Source: Solobacterium sp. (GTDB lineage: Bacteria > Bacillota_I > Bacilli_A > Erysipelotrichales > Erysipelotrichaceae). From it: a DNA stretch of 8,107 bases. Shown piece by piece: positions 6,075 to 8,107 of this stretch. The stretch lies in contig JAFWCP010000307.1 in the NCBI GenBank assembly GCA_017536845.1, positions 1-8,107 of the forward strand. Reading direction: 5' to 3'. The notes beneath the pieces are model-generated. The model saw only the letters and a program-made list of their open reading frames with translations. It had not been told where the DNA came from and made no database searches. A program made the translations under genes and the position numbers. Within the stretch, counting starts at the first letter, position 1. Every line of letters begins with the position of its first letter.

Positions 6075-6331
6075 TATTTCCGGGCATGGTTTTTCATCAG
6101 GAAAGAAAGAGTCTTCATCCTTTGACAGTCCAGTGTGATCAGTCATAGATGCCCATCATGCATATCCATGTCCAGACCGTCCTGTCTCTGCAAGCGGCTG
6201 CCCGGTCTGATTTACAACGGCAGGGAAGAATCCGCCGCATACCAGGTTTCCACATCCCTGCCAGGACTTCCGTTTGCCGGATCCTCCTGACCGACATCAT
6301 CAATCCAGCCTCGACAGCCCCATGCTGATCA
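6075..6331 (-). other. Gap with coding-like debris and a long inverted repeat
   Basis: No intact gene is visible. Right after the stop of the 6332-6820 gene, which is doubled as TGA TGA, the same frame reads GWIDDVGQEDPANGSPGRDV and on to DVETWYAADSSLPL before TAA. One base added near that TAA would extend it with VNQTGQPLAETG. This reads like protein but has no start, so it may be a remnant. An exact eight-base inverted repeat, GGCAGGGA (6219-6226) and TCCCTGCC (6255-6262), lies inside with a 28-base loop and no T-run. A plus-strand TTGACA at 6122 has no matching -10. Confidence 0.35.
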
Positions 6332-6820
6332 TCATTCGTATTTCAGCTGCTTCATCTGCGCCTCAATGCATTCCTTCATCGGCAGCAAGGATGGCCGTAT
6401 GGGTGCCAGTACGCGCATGTTCCGCAGCAGCGGGGCATCGTATAACTGATGGGCAAGGAACTGATGCACTGTCATCCAGAGCTGTTTTTCGCAGTCTTCC
6501 TTCCGGTAATCCGAGAGGGAAAGAAGTGCCAGGCAGTCATAATACCCCGTGATGTCAAAGATACCAGCCCGGTATTTTTCCGAAAACGGCGGCAGGTATG
6601 TTCCCATCATTTTCAGCACAGTATCCACCGTCCCGGTTTCTTCTGCTGCCTCAAGCAGCGGGAGCGTGATCAGGCAGGTCCATATGCTTTCGCCGGGAAA
6701 CGAAGGTCCTTTGATGACGAATGTCTTATGGTTTTTGATACGGTCGTCCATCTCGGCTTTGCGCTGCCGGCGGTACGCCCTGACTTCCGCGGTGGTCGGT
6801 GCTGCTGTTTTCTTTGCCAT
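6332..6820 (-). CDS. Soluble protein of unknown function
   Basis: The 162-residue protein starts at ATG 6820 behind AAGGGAAGAGTAAG, 20 bases after the upstream broken gene. It opens with a basic, helical stretch (TTAEVRAYRRQRKAEMDDRI, about 9-28), then KTFVIKGPSFPGESIWTCL and a run of helices including LPLLEAAEETGTVDTVLKMM (53-72), ITGYYDCLALLSLSDYRKED and LWMTVHQFLAHQLYDAPLLR. There is no signal peptide or membrane segment. I do not recognise the family and can give no activity. The frame is clean and codon use resembles its neighbours, so it is probably expressed, most likely with the GNAT gene upstream. The TGA stop is doubled and followed by protein-like debris in the same frame. Confidence 0.75.
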   Translation of the reverse strand: MAKKTAAPTTAEVRAYRRQRKAEMDDRIKNHKTFVIKGPSFPGESIWTCLITLPLLEAAEETGTVDTVLKMMGTYLPPFSEKYRAGIFDITGYYDCLALLSLSDYRKEDCEKQLWMTVHQFLAHQLYDAPLLRNMRVLAPIRPSLLPMKECIEAQMKQLKYE

Positions 6821-6840
6821 CTTACTCTTCCCTTAAACAG

Positions 6841-7281
6841 TCAGGTTGCCTTTTTGATCCAGGCAGTTATCTCCAAGGTGTTGTTTCCTTTCGACCCGTC
6901 GTAACAGCTGACATCACAGCATTCCCCCGTGATCTTCAGCAAGAGCCTGTCACCGTCCCTGTCAAGAACTTCCAGACGGCTGTTTTCAGTCGGCATATGC
7001 TCGCAATAACAGAAATGTGTTTTCTCAGCCCTGTTGTCTTTTCTTCCAGGATCATTCCCGGTTTCACATCTTCTTCCTTCATGGCCGGAATGTAAAAATC
7101 AAGTTCCCACAGCGGTTCCCGGGCCAGGTATTCCGTATCTTCGTGAAGGCCTGTTCCTTCTTCATCATTCATTTTCACACAGAAAACCGTTCCATATGCT
7201 CCGGACAGCGCTTTGCAAAGGATAGTATTCTTCCCCGCAGAAGCGCTTCAGAACGAGTGTATTCAGCCTTGCATCATTCAT
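6841..7281 (-). pseudogene. Unknown gene coupled to the GNAT gene, broken by two opposite indels
   Basis: ATG 7281 overlaps the stop of the GNAT gene as ATGA, with AAGGA upstream. The start frame gives MNDARLNTLVLKRFCGE. Near 7228-7236 the protein-like frame moves to one needing a base removed, giving NTILCKALSGAYGTVFCVKM and on through GTGLHEDTEYLAREPLWELD to DVKPGMILEEKTTGL. At the AAAA run 7020-7023 it moves again, and one extra A would give RKTHFCYCEHMPTENSRLEV, then LLLKITGECCDVSCYDGSKG, ending TGA at 6841. The repairs cancel in length: 146 residues in all. As the sequence stands, only fragments of about 38 and 80 residues are open. The repaired protein looks like a soluble beta-rich domain with several Cys; I do not recognise it. 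Coupling suggests it was made together with the acetyltransferase. Confidence 0.7.
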
Positions 7282-7748
7282 CTTTTTCCTTCCGTTTCTG
7301 TGGTTCTTTCCATCCTGACCAGATACTCGGTCGTTCCTTCCTCGAACTTCCTGGTATCGGTCAGGCAGAAGCCATGTGCTTCATAAAAGCGGATGGCATC
7401 GGTATTTTTCTCAATGGCCCAGAGAAAGGTGACCGGATAATTGCTTCCGGCATATTCGATCAATGCCGATCCGATCCCCTGATTCTGGAAGAAGTAATCC
7501 ACATACAGTTCGGCAATTTCATTACCCTCGATATGGATCAGCCCTTTTACAATGCCGTCATCATAGACAAGCATATGGTTAAGAACAGCAGGATCGCTGT
7601 ATTCCTCAGCAACGGAAAGCACCTGCAGCCGGCCGAACGAATACATGTCATCCTGAAATATGGGCCGGAACTTCATTCGTTTGACAAATACCAGGATTTC
7701 CGCGATTCTTGAAATATCCTTTTTCTCTGCCTTTCTGATATATTCCAT
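7278..7748 (-). CDS. GNAT-family N-acetyltransferase
   Basis: The 156-residue protein is a single GNAT domain. The frame is open further upstream to 8009, but that part overlaps the neighbouring gene. The start is ATG 7748 (MEYIRKAEKKDISRIAEI), which has AAGGAGG five bases before it. Typical features in order: the N-terminal RKAEKKDISRIAEIL strand and helix, MLVYDDGIVKGLIHIEGNEI (59-78), AELYVDYFFQNQGIGSALIEYA (79-100) with the acetyl-CoA loop QNQGIG at 88-93, then TFLWAIEKNTDAIRFYEAHG (107-126), which fits the motif B helix. The layout resembles small-molecule or protein N-acetyltransferases of Bacillota; the substrate is unknown. It begins 28 bases after the DUF2262-like gene and its TGA overlaps the next start (ATGA). 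It appears intact. Confidence 0.91.
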   Translation of the reverse strand: MEYIRKAEKKDISRIAEILVFVKRMKFRPIFQDDMYSFGRLQVLSVAEEYSDPAVLNHMLVYDDGIVKGLIHIEGNEIAELYVDYFFQNQGIGSALIEYAGSNYPVTFLWAIEKNTDAIRFYEAHGFCLTDTRKFEEGTTEYLVRMERTTETEGKR

Positions 7749-7776
7749 TTTAGCCTCCTTCAGACTGTATTTTCCT

Positions 7777-8107
7777 TTATCCCACCAGATTGATCCCGGT
7801 ACAGGCATCCTGCTGATTGACATAGACGATAATGGAATGGTACCCGAAGGGTTCGCCGCCGTCAAACCATACTTCCGTCTCGTTGTTTTCATCAATGACA
7901 AGAGAGGGTCCTGCCAGCTTCTGTTCAAAACCGTCATGGCTGCCTTCGCTTTCATCCACCCAGTCCCATAGCGTTTCATCTTCGGCAATGTACTGCCGGA
8001 TCTTCGCAATGAAAGGTTCCAGATTTGCGCAGATCTGTTTCAGGCGTTCCAGCTGCATCTGTGCGTCAGCTGTCCCTTCTTTGACCTGCACGTTTACAAA
8101 AAGTATG
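7777..8107 (-). CDS. DUF2262-like protein, 5' end outside window
   Basis: The frame is open to the right edge; the visible start of the frame reads ILFVNVQVKEGTADAQMQLE. A GTG at 8091 is unlikely to be the true start because the residues before it continue the same strand. About 110 residues are visible. They comprise a helical part (LERLKQICANLEPFIAKIRQ), an acidic part ETLWDWVDESEGSHDGF, then strands PSLVIDENNETEVWFDGGEP and YHSIIVYVNQQDACTGINLVG, ending TAA. The order of helices, then a beta end with an E-x-W-F-D-x-G...GHSI-like phrase and a final small-residue tail, resembles DUF2262, a domain of unknown function. That match is from memory and only moderate. No catalytic site can be named. 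It is the first gene seen in the array and is 28 bases from the GNAT gene. Confidence 0.6.
   Translation of the reverse strand, partial: ILFVNVQVKEGTADAQMQLERLKQICANLEPFIAKIRQYIAEDETLWDWVDESEGSHDGFEQKLAGPSLVIDENNETEVWFDGGEPFGYHSIIVYVNQQDACTGINLVG

Noticed and set aside
6122..6150. Plus-strand promoter with TTGACA at 6122
   Set aside because: The expected -10 reads ATAGAT and no plus-strand gene follows.
7278..8009. A 243-residue form of the GNAT protein
   Set aside because: The first 87 residues overlap the DUF2262-like gene in another frame and read as shadow; the ribosome site fits ATG 7748.
1..8107. Integron cassette array or CRISPR
   Set aside because: The one-direction run of small unrelated genes suggested cassettes, but no repeated attC-like sites lie between genes, spacing is operon-like with overlaps, and no regular repeats exist.

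Overview
The window suggests a Bacillota (Firmicutes) chromosome of roughly balanced base composition. The genes are compact and packed, with strong AGGAGG-type ribosome sites and TATAAT-type promoters. The mix includes a DUF3784 membrane protein, GNAT acetyltransferases, a short ankyrin protein and a secreted 5'-nucleotidase. An Erysipelotrichia or Clostridia host is my inference from the style of the proteins, not something the sequence proves. Every supported gene lies on the minus strand, so transcription runs from base 8107 towards base 1.

Layout in transcription order. A block at 8107-6332 holds the 3' part of a DUF2262-like gene, a GNAT acetyltransferase (7278-7748), a translationally coupled unknown gene broken by two single-base indels (6841-7281), and an unknown soluble protein (6332-6820). 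A gap of about 325 bases follows. It holds coding-like debris and an extended -10 promoter. Next come a small three-helix membrane protein (5719-6006), a probable gene remnant, and a strong hairpin terminator (5538-5579). A new promoter with a palindrome just upstream (5488-5527) appears to drive a long run: unknown protein (4926-5420), unknown protein with an RSWTG motif (4422-4850), DUF3784 protein (4062-4385), GNAT acetyltransferase (3376-4005), a polytopic membrane protein broken by an in-frame TAA (2626-3354), an ankyrin protein broken by an in-frame TAG (1863-2543), and a large secreted metallophosphatase/5'-nucleotidase running off the left edge (1-1711). The nucleotidase signal peptide is cut off by a one-base frameshift, and its catalytic His is replaced by Gln.

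The genes do not form a recognisable pathway. They look like an accessory array of small, unrelated proteins, some perhaps orphan immunity or housekeeping-type modifiers, with intact genes alternating with freshly broken ones. At least four genes carry single-base lesions, and three of the frame breaks fall at AAAA runs where one extra A would restore the frame. Either the array is decaying or the assembly has homopolymer errors; the two in-frame stops are not explained by homopolymer errors. I saw no tRNA, rRNA, CRISPR array, insertion sequence or integron attC site.
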